Below, piece after piece: positions 26,101 through 35,638 of a DNA stretch of 64,000 bases. Positions within the stretch are counted from its first letter, which is position 1, and each line of letters starts with the position of its first letter. The translations under genes and the position numbers were made by a program. Where the stretch lies: assembly GCA_021325655.1 (NCBI GenBank), contig JAJPGT010000025.1:1-64000 (forward strand), written 5' to 3'. The DNA comes from Pseudomonadota bacterium. Lineage in GTDB: Bacteria; Chloroflexota; UBA6077; JAJPGT01. The notes below the pieces were generated by a model. It was not told the origin of the DNA, searched no databases, and saw nothing but the letters and a program-made list of their open reading frames with translations.

Positions 26101-26142
26101 TTTGTCTGGTCGGGACCACCACGGCTGGTATGAGGTGGGTCA

Positions 26143-26499
26143 GTGCTGACCTCTTTCGTTCCTATCGCGCTCTTTTTCGTCGTCGCACTCATCTTTGGGC
26201 TCGCTCCGCTGATCATCTCGCGTCTGCTGGCGCCATACCGGCCGACTCGGGTGAAGCTCGAGCCGTACGAGAGCGGCATGTCCACCATTGGGACGACCCA
26301 CGTGCAATTTCGCACGCGGTACTACATGTACGCCCTTGTCTTCGTCATCTTTGACGTTGAAGCCGTCTTTCTCTTTCCATGGGCGGTCGCGTACCACCAA
26401 TTGGGTCTGTTCGCGCTGATTGAAATGGCGATCTTCATCGGGATGCTGCTGGTCGCCTTTGCTTATGCGTGGAAGAAACGGGCCCTCGAGTGGTACTGA
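26143..26499 (+). CDS. nuoA: NADH-quinone oxidoreductase subunit A
   Basis: A membrane subunit of respiratory complex I (118 residues, three helices) that helps form the quinone/proton interface at the joint of the two arms. The loop after helix 1 with KLEPYESGM and the YYMYALVFVIFDVEAVFLFPWA helix are signatures of NuoA. The GTG start at 26143 follows GAGGTGGG. First gene of the operon, 33 bases before nuoB. Confidence 0.95.
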   Translation: MLTSFVPIALFFVVALIFGLAPLIISRLLAPYRPTRVKLEPYESGMSTIGTTHVQFRTRYYMYALVFVIFDVEAVFLFPWAVAYHQLGLFALIEMAIFIGMLLVAFAYAWKKRALEWY

Positions 26500-26532
26500 T
26501 CGTGCCGGCGGGGTTTGGAAGGTGCATCGAGC

Positions 26533-27123
26533 ATGGCGATTGATCTCAACAACCCGTTCGCGGCCAGCGCAACCCCCTTCGAAGAGCCGCGTCCGTTTCA
26601 TGAAGAGGTGCCCGCTTCGCTCCCGGTTCCGACGGAGCTGAAGGGACACGTGCACGTCACGAAGCTCGACGAGCTGGTGGGCTGGGCACGCAAGTCGTCG
26701 CTATGGCCAATGACGTTTGGACTGGCCTGCTGCGCGATCGAGATGATGGCGATGGGCACGGCCCGCTTCGACATCTCCCGCTTCGGAGCGGAGGTGTTCC
26801 GCCCGAGCCCCCGCCAGGCGGACGTGATGATCGTCTCCGGCACGGTGACGACCAAGATGGCCCCGGCGGTGCGCCGCCTGTACGACCAGATGGCCGATCC
26901 GAAGTACGTCATCGCAATGGGCACCTGCGTCATCGCTGGCGGCCCGTACCAGGGCAGCTACTCGACGGTGCCGGGGATCGACAATTTCGTCCCGGTAGAC
27001 GTGTACCTGGCGGGCTGTCCGCCGCGGCCGGACGCGCTGATCCACGGGATCATTCGGCTGCAGCAGAAGATCCAGCGGGAGAAGAACGTCGGCCCGGCGA
27101 CGCTGGGGGCGCAGTATGCCTGA
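26533..27123 (+). CDS. nuoB: NADH-quinone oxidoreductase subunit B
   Basis: The peripheral-arm subunit that holds the terminal iron-sulfur cluster N2, which hands electrons to quinone. It has 196 residues. The four cluster ligands are C66 and C67 ([10 protein letters not shown]), C132 (MGTCVIAGG) and C162 ([11 protein letters not shown]). The N-terminal 35 residues are a variable acidic/Pro-rich extension. ATG 26533 is preferred over a TTG at 26515 because GGAAGG lies at normal distance. Its end overlaps nuoC by 8 bases, so the two are translationally coupled. Confidence 0.95.
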   Translation: MAIDLNNPFAASATPFEEPRPFHEEVPASLPVPTELKGHVHVTKLDELVGWARKSSLWPMTFGLACCAIEMMAMGTARFDISRFGAEVFRPSPRQADVMIVSGTVTTKMAPAVRRLYDQMADPKYVIAMGTCVIAGGPYQGSYSTVPGIDNFVPVDVYLAGCPPRPDALIHGIIRLQQKIQREKNVGPATLGAQYA

Positions 27124-28000
27124 GGGCAAGGGGATTCCCTGGAAGGGCAAGGCCGCGGAGCGTGGCGGCTCGCTGGCCGCCACCGATCCGAACTACAAGC
27201 CGGCCGCCCCGGCGCCGAAGCCCGCCGCGGCCGCTCCGGCGGCGCCCACTGCTCCGGCGCCGGCCGCCCAGCCGGCGGCGCCTGCCGCTCGGCCCGCCGG
27301 CGCGGGCGGCAAGGCGATTCCCTGGAAGGGCAAGGCGGCCCAGCGCGCGGCGGAGGCGCCAGCGGCGCCCGCCGCTCCCGCCGCGCCTGCCCCGGCGGCG
27401 CGCCCGGCGGCCGGGGCGCCAGCGCGGCCCGCTGGCCCACCACCGGTGATCGACGCCCTGAAGGAGCGTTTTCCGGAGCTGAAGTTCGAGATGCGCCATG
27501 GCTACGCCGAGGTGACCCTGGCGCCGGAGCAGCTCCTAGAGGCGGCCCGCCTGGCGCGGGACCGGTTTGGCTACGACTACCTGTCCGCGGTGACAGCGGT
27601 GGACTGGCAGGACCGCTTCGAGATTCTCTACCACTGCTACTCCTACAACTACCAGAAGAATCCGAGCTGCCTGGTGCTGCGAGTGCCGCTCCCGCGTGAG
27701 GCGTACCCGCTGATCCCCTCCGTGACCGGCATCTGGCCGGGGGCGGATTTCCAGGAGCGCGAGATCTATGACCTGATGGGGGTGAAGTTCATCGGCCACC
27801 CCGATCTGCGGCGCATCCTGCTGTCCGACGACTTCCCGGGCCACCCGCTCCGCAAGGACTACCGGATCGACTACAGCTACGTGCTGGTGCATCACCTGCG
27901 AGCCGGCGCCGAGGGCGGGGCCGAGCAGATCTACAACCCGCCACACATCGCCCGCCAGGGCGAGTTCGCCCGACCCAGCGCCAACGGCAGTGCTGGCTAA
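27116..28000 (+). CDS. nuoC: NADH-quinone oxidoreductase subunit C with motif-bearing N-terminal extension
   Basis: A 294-residue protein. Residues about 110-270 are the normal 30-kDa complex I subunit ([54 protein letters not shown]). The first 108 residues are additional: an Ala/Pro linker carrying two copies of a motif, [16 protein letters not shown] (residues 4-19) and [13 protein letters not shown] (65-77). The same motif occurs twice at the C terminus of NuoI, three genes downstream. NuoC normally starts near the domain, so this is an unusual extension. The start at ATG 27116 overlaps nuoB, and the motif begins at residue 4, so the extension is translated if this start is right. Confidence 0.93.
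   Translation: MPEGKGIPWKGKAAERGGSLAATDPNYKPAAPAPKPAAAAPAAPTAPAPAAQPAAPAARPAGAGGKAIPWKGKAAQRAAEAPAAPAAPAAPAPAARPAAGAPARPAGPPPVIDALKERFPELKFEMRHGYAEVTLAPEQLLEAARLARDRFGYDYLSAVTAVDWQDRFEILYHCYSYNYQKNPSCLVLRVPLPREAYPLIPSVTGIWPGADFQEREIYDLMGVKFIGHPDLRRILLSDDFPGHPLRKDYRIDYSYVLVHHLRAGAEGGAEQIYNPPHIARQGEFARPSANGSAG
27125..27172 (+). repeat. [10 protein letters not shown] motif, copy 1 of 4 (NuoC N terminus)
   Basis: Encodes residues 4-19 of NuoC. It shares a 17-base core, CCCTGGAAGGGCAAGGC, with all three other copies. Confidence 0.9.
27308..27346 (+). repeat. [10 protein letters not shown] motif, copy 2 of 4 (NuoC N-terminal linker)
   Basis: Encodes residues 65-77 of NuoC, 45 residues after copy 1 and separated from it by an Ala/Pro linker. 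It contains the same 17-base core. Confidence 0.9.
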
Positions 28001-28024
28001 GGACAGGCGAGGAGCGAGGCAAGC

Positions 28025-29158
28025 GTGCAGACACTCGAACCCGGAGCGCTCGACGTCCGCACCGGCGAGCGCGAGATGACCTTGAACATGGGGCCACAGC
28101 ACCCCAGCACCCATGGGGTGTTCCGGCTCATCCTGCAGCTTGATGGGGAGACGGTGGTCGGCTGCAAGCCGGTGATGGGCTACCTGCACCGCTCGTCCGA
28201 GAAGCTGGGCGAGATGCGCACCTACGTGCAGGCGGTGACGCTCACCGACCGGCTCGACTACCTGGCCCCGATGTCGAACAACTGGGCTTACTGCCTGGCC
28301 GTGGAGAAGCTGGCCGGGATGGAGGTGCCCGAGCGGGCCGAGTACATCCGGGTGATCGTCGCTGAGCTTTACCGAATCGCCAGCCACCTGGTGGCGATCG
28401 GGACGTTCGGCGCTGACGTCGGCACCTGGTTCACCCCGCTGATCTACACCTTTCGCGAGCGAGAGATGATTCTGGACATGACGCTGCTGTGCGCCGGAGT
28501 GCGGATGAACCCGTCCTACGTGCGCTTCGGCGGCGTCGCTCGCGACCTCCCGCCAGAGTTCATTGACAGGCTGAAGTACTTCCTGGACATCTTCCCCGCC
28601 AAGATCGACGAGTACGAGCGGCTGCTGACGGGCAACGAGATCTTCACCGCTCGCACCAAGGGCGTGGGCATCCTGCCCCCGGAGCTGGCCAGGGCGTACT
28701 CCATCACCGGGCCGATGCTGCGGGCGAGCGGGATTCAGTACGACGTTCGCCGCGCCGAGCCCTACGGGATCTATGACCGCTTCGAGTTCGACGTCCCGGT
28801 GCGCTACAACGGCGACTGCTTCGACCGCTACATGGTGCGGGTCGAAGAGCTTCGCCAGAGCCACCGCATCCTGACGCAGGCGCTGCGGGACCTGCCGCCG
28901 GGCGAGATCCGCGGCAAGCAGCCCAAGGTGCTCAAGCCACCGAAGGGCGAGGCATATGCCCGGCTGGAAGGGCCGAAGGGCGAGCTCGGGTTTTACATCG
29001 TCAGCGACGGCTCGCCCAACCCGTATCGGTTCAAGATCCGGGCGCCGTCGTTCATCAACCTCGGGGTGCTCAGCCAGCTTGTAGTCGGCCACAAGGTGGC
29101 CGACGCGGTGGTGATCCTTGGCTCATTCGACATCGTGATGGGCGAGGTGGACCGCTGA
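28025..29158 (+). CDS. nuoD: NADH-quinone oxidoreductase subunit D
   Basis: A 377-residue subunit lining the quinone pocket of complex I, derived from the [NiFe]-hydrogenase large subunit. [13 protein letters not shown] at the N terminus with the conserved quinone-site His, VGYLHR-like [14 protein letters not shown], and [15 protein letters not shown] are hallmarks. The C-terminal [15 protein letters not shown] and [10 protein letters not shown] complete the family pattern. The start is GTG 28025 behind GAGGAGCGAGG. NuoC and NuoD are separate genes here, not fused. Confidence 0.95.
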   Translation: MQTLEPGALDVRTGEREMTLNMGPQHPSTHGVFRLILQLDGETVVGCKPVMGYLHRSSEKLGEMRTYVQAVTLTDRLDYLAPMSNNWAYCLAVEKLAGMEVPERAEYIRVIVAELYRIASHLVAIGTFGADVGTWFTPLIYTFREREMILDMTLLCAGVRMNPSYVRFGGVARDLPPEFIDRLKYFLDIFPAKIDEYERLLTGNEIFTARTKGVGILPPELARAYSITGPMLRASGIQYDVRRAEPYGIYDRFEFDVPVRYNGDCFDRYMVRVEELRQSHRILTQALRDLPPGEIRGKQPKVLKPPKGEAYARLEGPKGELGFYIVSDGSPNPYRFKIRAPSFINLGVLSQLVVGHKVADAVVILGSFDIVMGEVDR

Positions 29159-29258
29159 ACAGGCGAGCGCGGCGTCCACCCCGGGTGGCGGCCTGGCGGT
29201 CCGACCGTGAACACTTGAACCCGCTGACCGGGTCTGACTTCGTGCTGGACGAGGGCGC

Positions 29259-30344
29259 ATGGACCTGCTGAGCTTTCTCCAGAATCCGTTTGGCGTGATC
29301 GGGGGGGCGATCGGCTCCCTGCTCAGCCCGATCTTGCCCGGGTGGCTGGTCTCGTTGATCCTGATCGTCCTGGGCATCGCGGTCGTCGCGGCGATCATCC
29401 CGGCCATCGTGATGGGGGAGATCTGGGCCGAACGGCGAATCATCGCCCGCTTCCAGGATCGGATCGGGCCCAACCGCGTCGGGCCCTTCGGGCTGCTGCA
29501 GCCGGTGGCCGATGCGCTGAAGCTGCTGACCAAGGAGGACGTCACGCCAGCGCGGGCGGACAAGTTCCTGCACTACATCGCCCCGCTGCTGGTGCTGGCG
29601 TTCTCACTGATGGTCTGGGCGGTGATCCCCTGGAACAAGGGGATGGCGCTGACCGACATCAACGTCGCGGTGCTGTACGTGATCGCCATGGGCGGCGTCC
29701 CGACGGTTGGCTTCATCGTCGCCGGCTGGGCATCGGACAATAAGTACTCGCTGCTGGGCGGGATGCGCTCGGCGGCGCAGTTCTTCTCCTACGAGATCCC
29801 GGGTGTGCTGGCGGTGATGACGCCAGTGCTGCTGGCCGGGAGCATGTCGCTCCAGGACATCGCCGAGGCGCAGCGGCGGGTCTGGTTCATCTTTTATCCG
29901 ATCATCGGGCAATTGGCCTTTATCGTTTTTCTCATCGCGGGCGTGGCCGAGTCGAACCGCACGCCCTTCGACCTGGTAGAGGCGGAGTCGGAGATCATCG
30001 CCGGCTTTCACACCGAGTATAGTGGGATGCGCTTCGCGCTGTTCTTCCTGGCAGAGTACGCCAACGTCTTCGCTATCTCGGCTATCGGGGCAACGCTGTT
30101 CCTGGGTGGCTACACCTTCTTCGGGCTTGAAAGCGCCATTCCCGGCTGGATCTTCCTGATCGGGAAATCACTGTTCCTGGTCTTCGTCTTCTTCTGGCTG
30201 CGCGGGACGCTGCCGCGCCTGCGCTACGATCAACTGATGAACTTCGCCTGGAAGCAGCTCCTGCCGATTGGCATCGTGAACATGCTGCTCACCGGTATCG
30301 CGGTGAGCCTGTACCAGGCGTATCTTCAGCCGTTTCTGAGGTAG
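29259..30344 (+). CDS. nuoH: NADH-quinone oxidoreductase subunit H
   Basis: A 361-residue membrane subunit with eight or more helices at the junction with the peripheral arm, contributing to the quinone channel. AERRIIARFQDRIGPNRVGPFGLLQPVADALKL and the later AESNRTPFDLVEAESEIIAGFHTEYSG are NuoH signatures. ATG 29259 is taken; the 100 bases between nuoD and nuoH hold no gene. nuoI starts 2 bases after the stop. Confidence 0.95.
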   Translation: MDLLSFLQNPFGVIGGAIGSLLSPILPGWLVSLILIVLGIAVVAAIIPAIVMGEIWAERRIIARFQDRIGPNRVGPFGLLQPVADALKLLTKEDVTPARADKFLHYIAPLLVLAFSLMVWAVIPWNKGMALTDINVAVLYVIAMGGVPTVGFIVAGWASDNKYSLLGGMRSAAQFFSYEIPGVLAVMTPVLLAGSMSLQDIAEAQRRVWFIFYPIIGQLAFIVFLIAGVAESNRTPFDLVEAESEIIAGFHTEYSGMRFALFFLAEYANVFAISAIGATLFLGGYTFFGLESAIPGWIFLIGKSLFLVFVFFWLRGTLPRLRYDQLMNFAWKQLLPIGIVNMLLTGIAVSLYQAYLQPFLR

Positions 30345-30346
30345 CG

Positions 30347-31174
30347 ATGCTGGGTTGGGGTATTCTCAAAGGCATGTTCACCACGCTGGCGCACGTGTTC
30401 ATGCCGCCGGTGACGGTGCAGTATCCTGAGCAGCGGCCGGACTTGCCGCCCTGGACGCGCGGCCGCCCGCGGCTCATTTACAACCTGGACACCGGCGACC
30501 TGCGCTGCGTCTCCTGCCGCGCCTGCGCGCTCGCCTGCCCGGTGGACGTGATCAAGATCGAAGACCACCGTGGCGCGGGCGGGAAGAAGGTGCTGGACCG
30601 CTTCGACATCGACATGGGCGGCTGCATTGAGTGCGCGCTGTGCGTGGAGGCCTGCCCCTTCCGAGCGATCGTGATGGCGCCGGACTTCGAGTTCGGCACC
30701 TACGACCGCCAGGAGTCGCTCGTCTTCAACATGTACCAGCTCCGTATCGCCGGGACGCCCGAGGTGGACCATGCGATGGAGTTCATCCAGGGCGTGAAGC
30801 GTGGGCTGGCGGCGCAGGCGGCGCGCGGCGAGGCGCCCGTGGGCCGCGCGCCGGCCGCGGTCGGCGCCGCCCCGGCAGCAGCGCCGAAGCCGGCCGCGCC
30901 GGCCGCCGCAACGGCGAAGCCGGCCGGCGGCAAGGGCATTCCCTGGAAGGGCAAGGCGGCGGCGCAGGGTGGTTCACTGGCAGCCAAGACCGGGGCCGGG
31001 GCGCCAGCGGCGCCGGCAGCCACGCCAGCTCAGGCCGCGGCGCCCGCTCCGGCAACGGCGAAGCCAGCCGGCGCGGGCGGTGGCTCGAAGGGAATCCCCT
31101 GGAAGGGCAAGGCGGCGGAGCGCGGCGGCTCGATCGCCGCGACCGGTGGCGACGCTGGCGCCGACAACCAGTAG
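30347..31174 (+). CDS. nuoI: NADH-quinone oxidoreductase subunit I with motif-bearing C-terminal extension
   Basis: A ferredoxin-like subunit carrying two [4Fe-4S] clusters that wire electrons to NuoB. Ligands are C54, C57, C60, C64 and C93, C96, C99, C103. The normal protein would end near residue 155. Here about 120 further residues form an Ala/Pro linker with two copies of the motif seen in Nuo[18 protein letters not shown] (194-210) and [16 protein letters not shown] (247-262), the latter followed by IAAT, very like LAAT in NuoC copy 1. The extension keeps the local base composition, and the frame is not broken. The total length of 275 is well above the usual 140-180. Confidence 0.93.
   Translation: MLGWGILKGMFTTLAHVFMPPVTVQYPEQRPDLPPWTRGRPRLIYNLDTGDLRCVSCRACALACPVDVIKIEDHRGAGGKKVLDRFDIDMGGCIECALCVEACPFRAIVMAPDFEFGTYDRQESLVFNMYQLRIAGTPEVDHAMEFIQGVKRGLAAQAARGEAPVGRAPAAVGAAPAAAPKPAAPAAATAKPAGGKGIPWKGKAAAQGGSLAAKTGAGAPAAPAATPAQAAAPAPATAKPAGAGGGSKGIPWKGKAAERGGSIAATGGDAGADNQ
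30929..30976 (+). repeat. [10 protein letters not shown] motif, copy 3 of 4 (NuoI C terminus)
   Basis: Encodes residues 195-210 of NuoI, with the shared 17-base core. Copy 4 follows about 110 bases later. Confidence 0.9.
31088..31132 (+). repeat. [10 protein letters not shown] motif, copy 4 of 4 (NuoI C terminus)
   Basis: Encodes residues 248-262 of NuoI. Its continuation ERGGSIAAT is closest to copy 1 in NuoC (ERGGSLAAT), which suggests that one was copied from the other. Confidence 0.9.
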
Positions 31175-31187
31175 GGGACGGGGCCGG

Positions 31188-31691
31188 ATGAGCAGCTTCG
31201 ACGTCTTTTACGGCCTCGCCTTCTACCTGTTCGCCATCCTGACGCTCGTCGGCGCCTTCGGGATGGTGCTCACCCGCAACATGGTCCGCAGTGCGCTGCT
31301 GCTGGTGCTGGCGCTGGGCGGGGTGGCGACCATATACCTGCTGCTGAGCGCGGACTTCCTGGCGATCGTCCAGCTCCTGGTCTACGTTGGCGCGATCATG
31401 GTGCTGATGCTGTTCGCGATCATGCTCACCCCCAATCAGGTGGACCTGCCCGCGCTCGCCGAGCGGGGGCAGCGCCTGCTGGCGCTGGTCGTGGCGATCG
31501 GGTTCTTCATCATCGCGACCGCGACCGTGGTGACCACCTCTTGGAAGTGGTCGAGCGAGCCGCTGAACACGACCACGACGCTGCAGATCGGCCAGCAGTT
31601 GCTTGGCAACTTCGTGCTTCCGTTCGAGATCGCCTCGGTGCTGCTGACCGCGGCGATGATCGGTGCGATCATCATCGCCCAGGAGGAGTAG
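31188..31691 (+). CDS. nuoJ: NADH-quinone oxidoreductase subunit J
   Basis: A 167-residue membrane subunit with five helices. VLTRNMVRSALLLVLALGGVATIYLLLSADFLAIVQLLVYVGAIMVLMLFAIML covers the pi-bulge helix and the family core. The start at ATG 31188 follows a GGGGACGGGG stretch. nuoK begins 3 bases after its stop. Confidence 0.94.
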   Translation: MSSFDVFYGLAFYLFAILTLVGAFGMVLTRNMVRSALLLVLALGGVATIYLLLSADFLAIVQLLVYVGAIMVLMLFAIMLTPNQVDLPALAERGQRLLALVVAIGFFIIATATVVTTSWKWSSEPLNTTTTLQIGQQLLGNFVLPFEIASVLLTAAMIGAIIIAQEE

Positions 31692-31694
31692 CCG

Positions 31695-32021
31695 GTGCTG
31701 CTGCCTGTGGGGCCGATCCACTACCTGATCTTCGCGACGCTGCTGTTCGCCATCGGGATGTACGGGGCGCTGGCGCGCCGCAACGCGGTGGCGGTGCTAC
31801 TGTCGATCGAGCTGATGTTCAACGGCGCGGCGATCCTGTTCGTGACGTTCGCCCGCTACCTGCAGATCGTCCAGGGGTTCGAGCTGGCCGGCCAGCTCTT
31901 CGCAATCTTCATCATCACCGTCGCCGCCGCCGACGCCGCGGTCGGGCTGGCGATCGTGGTGGCGGTGTACCGCCTCCGACACACGGTCCAGGTCGACCAG
32001 ATCGACCTGATGAAAGGGTAG
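31695..32021 (+). CDS. nuoK: NADH-quinone oxidoreductase subunit K
   Basis: A 108-residue MrpC-like subunit with three helices. The buried acidic residues of the proton path are seen in [13 protein letters not shown] and in the [17 protein letters not shown] helix. GTG start at 31695. It ends 6 bases before nuoL. Confidence 0.94.
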   Translation: MLLPVGPIHYLIFATLLFAIGMYGALARRNAVAVLLSIELMFNGAAILFVTFARYLQIVQGFELAGQLFAIFIITVAAADAAVGLAIVVAVYRLRHTVQVDQIDLMKG

Positions 32022-32027
32022 GCACGC

Positions 32028-34031
32028 ATGGCGAGTCTCGCCTGGGTCGTCTTCGCGCTGCCGGCCATCGCCTTCCTGCTGATCGGGCTGGTCACGCTGT
32101 CCAACCCCCGGCTGTCGAGCCTGATCTCGATCCTCGCGGTGGCCGGCTCCTGGGTGCTGGCGCTGGTCGTGTTCGCCGCGGTCGCCGGCGGGGCGCGGCT
32201 GGAGCAAGGCTTCCCCTGGCTGTCGATCGGGCCGGACGCGGCGCTGCCGTTCGGGATCCGGGTAGATTCCCTGAGCGCGATGATGCTGGTGGTCGTCACC
32301 ACGGTATCGCTGCTGATCCAGGTGTACTCCCTGGGCTACATGGCGGGTGATCCCGGCTTTGCGCGCTATTACTGCTTCCTGTCGCTGTTCACCTTCTCGA
32401 TGCTCGGGCTGGTGCTCGCCGCCAACCTGCTGACGATCTTTATCTTCTGGGAAGGGGTTGGTGTCTGCTCCTACCTGCTGATCGGGCACTGGTTCGCCAA
32501 GCCAGAGGCGGCGGAGGCAGCGAAGAAGGCGTTCGTCACCACCCGCTTCGGCGACTTCGGCTTCCTCATCGGGATTCTGCTGCTATTCACCATCACCGCC
32601 CGCCTGGGCGAGCCGACGCTCGACTTCGCCCGACTGGCCGAGCTGGCGGAGAACGGTCAGCTTATGACGTTCGGCAGCGGGCTGGTCACCGTGGCGGCGG
32701 TGCTGCTGTTCTGCGGGGCGATCGGCAAGTCGGCGCAGTTCCCGCTGCACGTCTGGCTCCCGGATGCGATGGAGGGGCCAACGCCGGTGAGCGCGCTGAT
32801 CCACGCGGCGACCATGGTCGCCGCGGGGGTGTACCTGGTCGCCCGGGCGTTCCCGCTGTTCGAGACGGTGCCGACGGCGCTGACGGTGGTGGCGATCATC
32901 GGCGGCTTTACCGCCATCTTCGCCGCGACGATGGGCCTGGTGGCCAATGACATCAAGCGGGTGATGGCGTACTCGACGGTGTCGCAGCTCGGCTACATGA
33001 TGCTCGGCCTCGGCTCAGGCGCGCTGGTGGCCGGCACGTTCCACCTGTTCACCCACGCCTTCTTCAAGGCGCTGCTGTTCCTGACAGCCGGCTCGGTCAT
33101 TCACGCGATCGGGACGCAGGACCTGCGGGAGATGGGCGGGCTGCGGCGTTACATGCCGATCACGTTCGCCACAATGGGCTTCGCCGGCGCCGCCCTGGCC
33201 GGAATTCCGCCGCTGAGCGGTTTCTGGAGCAAGGATGAGGTGCTGGCGGCGGCGTACAGCAGCGGGAACTGGGTGCTGTTCCTGTTCGCGATGATTACTG
33301 TCTTCCTGACGGCGTTCTACATGTTCCGCGCCTGGTTCATGACGTTCTTCGGCGAGTGGCGCGGCGGCCGGCAGGAGAGCTCCATCGACGTGCACGCGGC
33401 GGACGCAGCCCGGATCGCCCAGGACGTCCACGGGACGCACGGCGCGGTCCACGCCGCGGGCGGCCACGCCGCGCCTCATGGCGGCGCCCACGCGCCGGGC
33501 AGCACCCCGCATGAGTCGCCCGCGGTGATGTCGATCCCGCTGCTGATCCTGCTGGTGCCGACGCTGGTGAGCGGCTTCTGGGCGCTGCTCGGCCCGGCTA
33601 GCTTCGCCGCGTTCATCGAGGGCAAGCCGGAGCCATTCCGCTTCGACCCCGTGGTCGGCGGCCTGTCGATCGTCCTGGCGGTGCTCGGAATCGGGCTGGC
33701 GTACCTGATCTACGGCGCGCGAGCGATGCGTCCGATCAGCGTCCAGCCGCTGTACGAGCTGCTGGCTCACAAGTACTGGATCGACGAGATCTACAACAAG
33801 ATCATGGACGTGGTGATCCTGGCCGGAGCACAGCTCGTCTTCCTGTTCGACCTGCGGGTGATCGACGGGATCGTGGACGGGATCGGCCGACTGGCGGTCG
33901 GGATCGGCTACACGGTGCGGACGCTCCAGTCCGGGCGGGTGCAGGCCTACGCGATGGTCGTCTTCGGCGGCCTACTCGTGATCATGGTGTTCACCACGCT
34001 GCTCCCGCTGCTGGGGGTCGGCACGCGCTAA
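32028..34031 (+). CDS. nuoL: NADH-quinone oxidoreductase subunit L
   Basis: The largest antiporter-like proton-pumping subunit, 667 residues with about 16 helices. The quinone/Mrp family core is present (FPLHVWLPDAMEGPTPVSALIHAATMV with the key Lys/His/Glu residues; THAFFKALLFLTAGSVIHA). A His-rich loop (residues about 450-495, with GHAAPHGGAHAPG) lies between late helices before HESPAVMSIP; similar loops occur in other NuoL proteins, here simply long. The C-terminal lateral helix region follows. Gap to nuoM: 53 bases. Confidence 0.95.
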   Translation: MASLAWVVFALPAIAFLLIGLVTLSNPRLSSLISILAVAGSWVLALVVFAAVAGGARLEQGFPWLSIGPDAALPFGIRVDSLSAMMLVVVTTVSLLIQVYSLGYMAGDPGFARYYCFLSLFTFSMLGLVLAANLLTIFIFWEGVGVCSYLLIGHWFAKPEAAEAAKKAFVTTRFGDFGFLIGILLLFTITARLGEPTLDFARLAELAENGQLMTFGSGLVTVAAVLLFCGAIGKSAQFPLHVWLPDAMEGPTPVSALIHAATMVAAGVYLVARAFPLFETVPTALTVVAIIGGFTAIFAATMGLVANDIKRVMAYSTVSQLGYMMLGLGSGALVAGTFHLFTHAFFKALLFLTAGSVIHAIGTQDLREMGGLRRYMPITFATMGFAGAALAGIPPLSGFWSKDEVLAAAYSSGNWVLFLFAMITVFLTAFYMFRAWFMTFFGEWRGGRQESSIDVHAADAARIAQDVHGTHGAVHAAGGHAAPHGGAHAPGSTPHESPAVMSIPLLILLVPTLVSGFWALLGPASFAAFIEGKPEPFRFDPVVGGLSIVLAVLGIGLAYLIYGARAMRPISVQPLYELLAHKYWIDEIYNKIMDVVILAGAQLVFLFDLRVIDGIVDGIGRLAVGIGYTVRTLQSGRVQAYAMVVFGGLLVIMVFTTLLPLLGVGTR

Positions 34032-34084
34032 TCAACGCCACGCGGGGGCGGCTAGCGCCTGCCGCGTTCAAAGGGTGAGGAAGA

Positions 34085-35617
34085 GTGGTCGAAGCCACAG
34101 TGCTCAACCTGGTGATCTGGCTGCCGCTGCTCGGGGCGATCCTGCTGCTACTGTTCTCCGATGAGCAGGGCTCGAACGGGGCGCGGGGGTGGGCCGCGGT
34201 CGTCGGCGCAATCGTCCTGGTGCTGGCGATCTGGCTGTACTTCCGCTTCGACATGGCCGCTCCGGGCTACCAGTTCGTGAGCGAGGTGAACTGGCTGCGC
34301 AGCGCCGGGTTCGACTTCGGCTCCAGCTACATCATCGGGGTAGACGGCGTGAGCCTGCCGCTGGAGTTGCTGAACGCGCTGCTCGGCTTCCTGGCGGTGC
34401 TGATCTCCTGGCACAGCATCCAGCACCGCACCCGGCTGTTCTACGCGCTGCTGCTGATCCTGCAGACGGCGGTGGCGGGGGTGTTCGCCAGCCTGGACTT
34501 CTTCCTGTTCTTCCTGTTCTGGGAGCTGGAGCTGGCCCCGATGTTCCTGCTGATCGGCATCTGGGGCGGGGCTCGGCGCGAATACGCGGCGTTCAAGTTC
34601 ATCCTGTACACGCTGTTCGGCAGCGCCTTCATGCTGATGGGGATTCTGGCGCTGTACTTCAACGCCGGGCAGCACACCTTCAATATGCTGGCGCTGGCCA
34701 GCCAGTCGCGTGGCTTCGCTCTGGGGCTGCAGACGCTGATCTTCGTGCTGCTGTTCATCGGCTTCGCGGTGAAGCTGCCGGTCTTCCCGTTCCACACCTG
34801 GCTCCCCGACGCCCACACCGAGGCGCCCACCGCCGGGAGCGTGATCCTGGCCGGGGTGCTGCTCAAGATGGGTGGCTACGGGCTGGTGCGGCTGACGGTG
34901 AGCTTCCTGCCCCAGGCGGCGGCGTACTTCGCCTTCGCCATCGGGGTGCTGGCGGTGATCAACGTGCTGTACGGCGCGTATCTCGCGATGAACCAGGTAG
35001 TGCCGACCAGCCGGCAGCAGGACGTCAAGAAGCTGATCGCCAGCTCCAGCATCAGCCATATGGGCTACGTGCTGCTGGGGCTGGCGGCGCTGAACCAGAT
35101 CGGGCTCCAGGGCGCGGTGATCCAGATGTTCACCCACGGAGTGATCACCGGGCTGCTGTTCATGGTCTTCGGGCTGGTGTACGACCGGACCCATACCCGC
35201 GAGGTCGTGCGAATGAGCGGGCTGGCGCAGCGGATTCCGTTCATCTCCACGGTATTCATCATCGCCGGGCTGGCCTCCCTGGGCCTACCGTTGCTGGCGG
35301 GCTTCATCGGTGAGATCACCGTGTTCTTCGGCGCTTACTCGTCGACCTCCACTCCGGCGATGCCGGTGCTAACGATCCTGTCGGCCTTCGGGGTGGTGCT
35401 GACCGCCGGCTACATCCTCTGGCTGATCAACCGCGTCTTCCACGGTCCGCTGAGCGAGGAGTGGGCACACCACGAGTTGCCGGACGCGACCCCGATCGAG
35501 CGGTTCGCGGTGGGGGCGCTGGTGTTCGTCATCGCGCTGGTTGGGGTGTATCCGGGCATCCTGGCGCCGATGGTCGCTCACGGCGTGCAGCCGATCGCGG
35601 CGCTGTTCCCGAGCTAG
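34085..35617 (+). CDS. nuoM: NADH-quinone oxidoreductase subunit M
   Basis: An antiporter-like proton-pumping subunit of 510 residues with 14 helices. VDGVSLPLELLNALLGFLAVLISW, FWELELAPMFLLIGIWGG and PFHTWLPDAHTEAPTAGSVILAGVLLKMGGYG are diagnostic. GTG start at 34085, with the site GTGAGGAAGAG just before it. nuoN follows after 21 bases. Confidence 0.95.
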   Translation: MVEATVLNLVIWLPLLGAILLLLFSDEQGSNGARGWAAVVGAIVLVLAIWLYFRFDMAAPGYQFVSEVNWLRSAGFDFGSSYIIGVDGVSLPLELLNALLGFLAVLISWHSIQHRTRLFYALLLILQTAVAGVFASLDFFLFFLFWELELAPMFLLIGIWGGARREYAAFKFILYTLFGSAFMLMGILALYFNAGQHTFNMLALASQSRGFALGLQTLIFVLLFIGFAVKLPVFPFHTWLPDAHTEAPTAGSVILAGVLLKMGGYGLVRLTVSFLPQAAAYFAFAIGVLAVINVLYGAYLAMNQVVPTSRQQDVKKLIASSSISHMGYVLLGLAALNQIGLQGAVIQMFTHGVITGLLFMVFGLVYDRTHTREVVRMSGLAQRIPFISTVFIIAGLASLGLPLLAGFIGEITVFFGAYSSTSTPAMPVLTILSAFGVVLTAGYILWLINRVFHGPLSEEWAHHELPDATPIERFAVGALVFVIALVGVYPGILAPMVAHGVQPIAALFPS

Positions 35618-35638
35618 GGCGCAAGGAGAGCACTGACG

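Noticed and set aside
33370-33510. His-rich insertion in NuoL as a novel metal-binding domain
   Set aside because: His-rich loops before the HESPxVM segment are seen in other NuoL proteins, so this is a length variation rather than a new feature.
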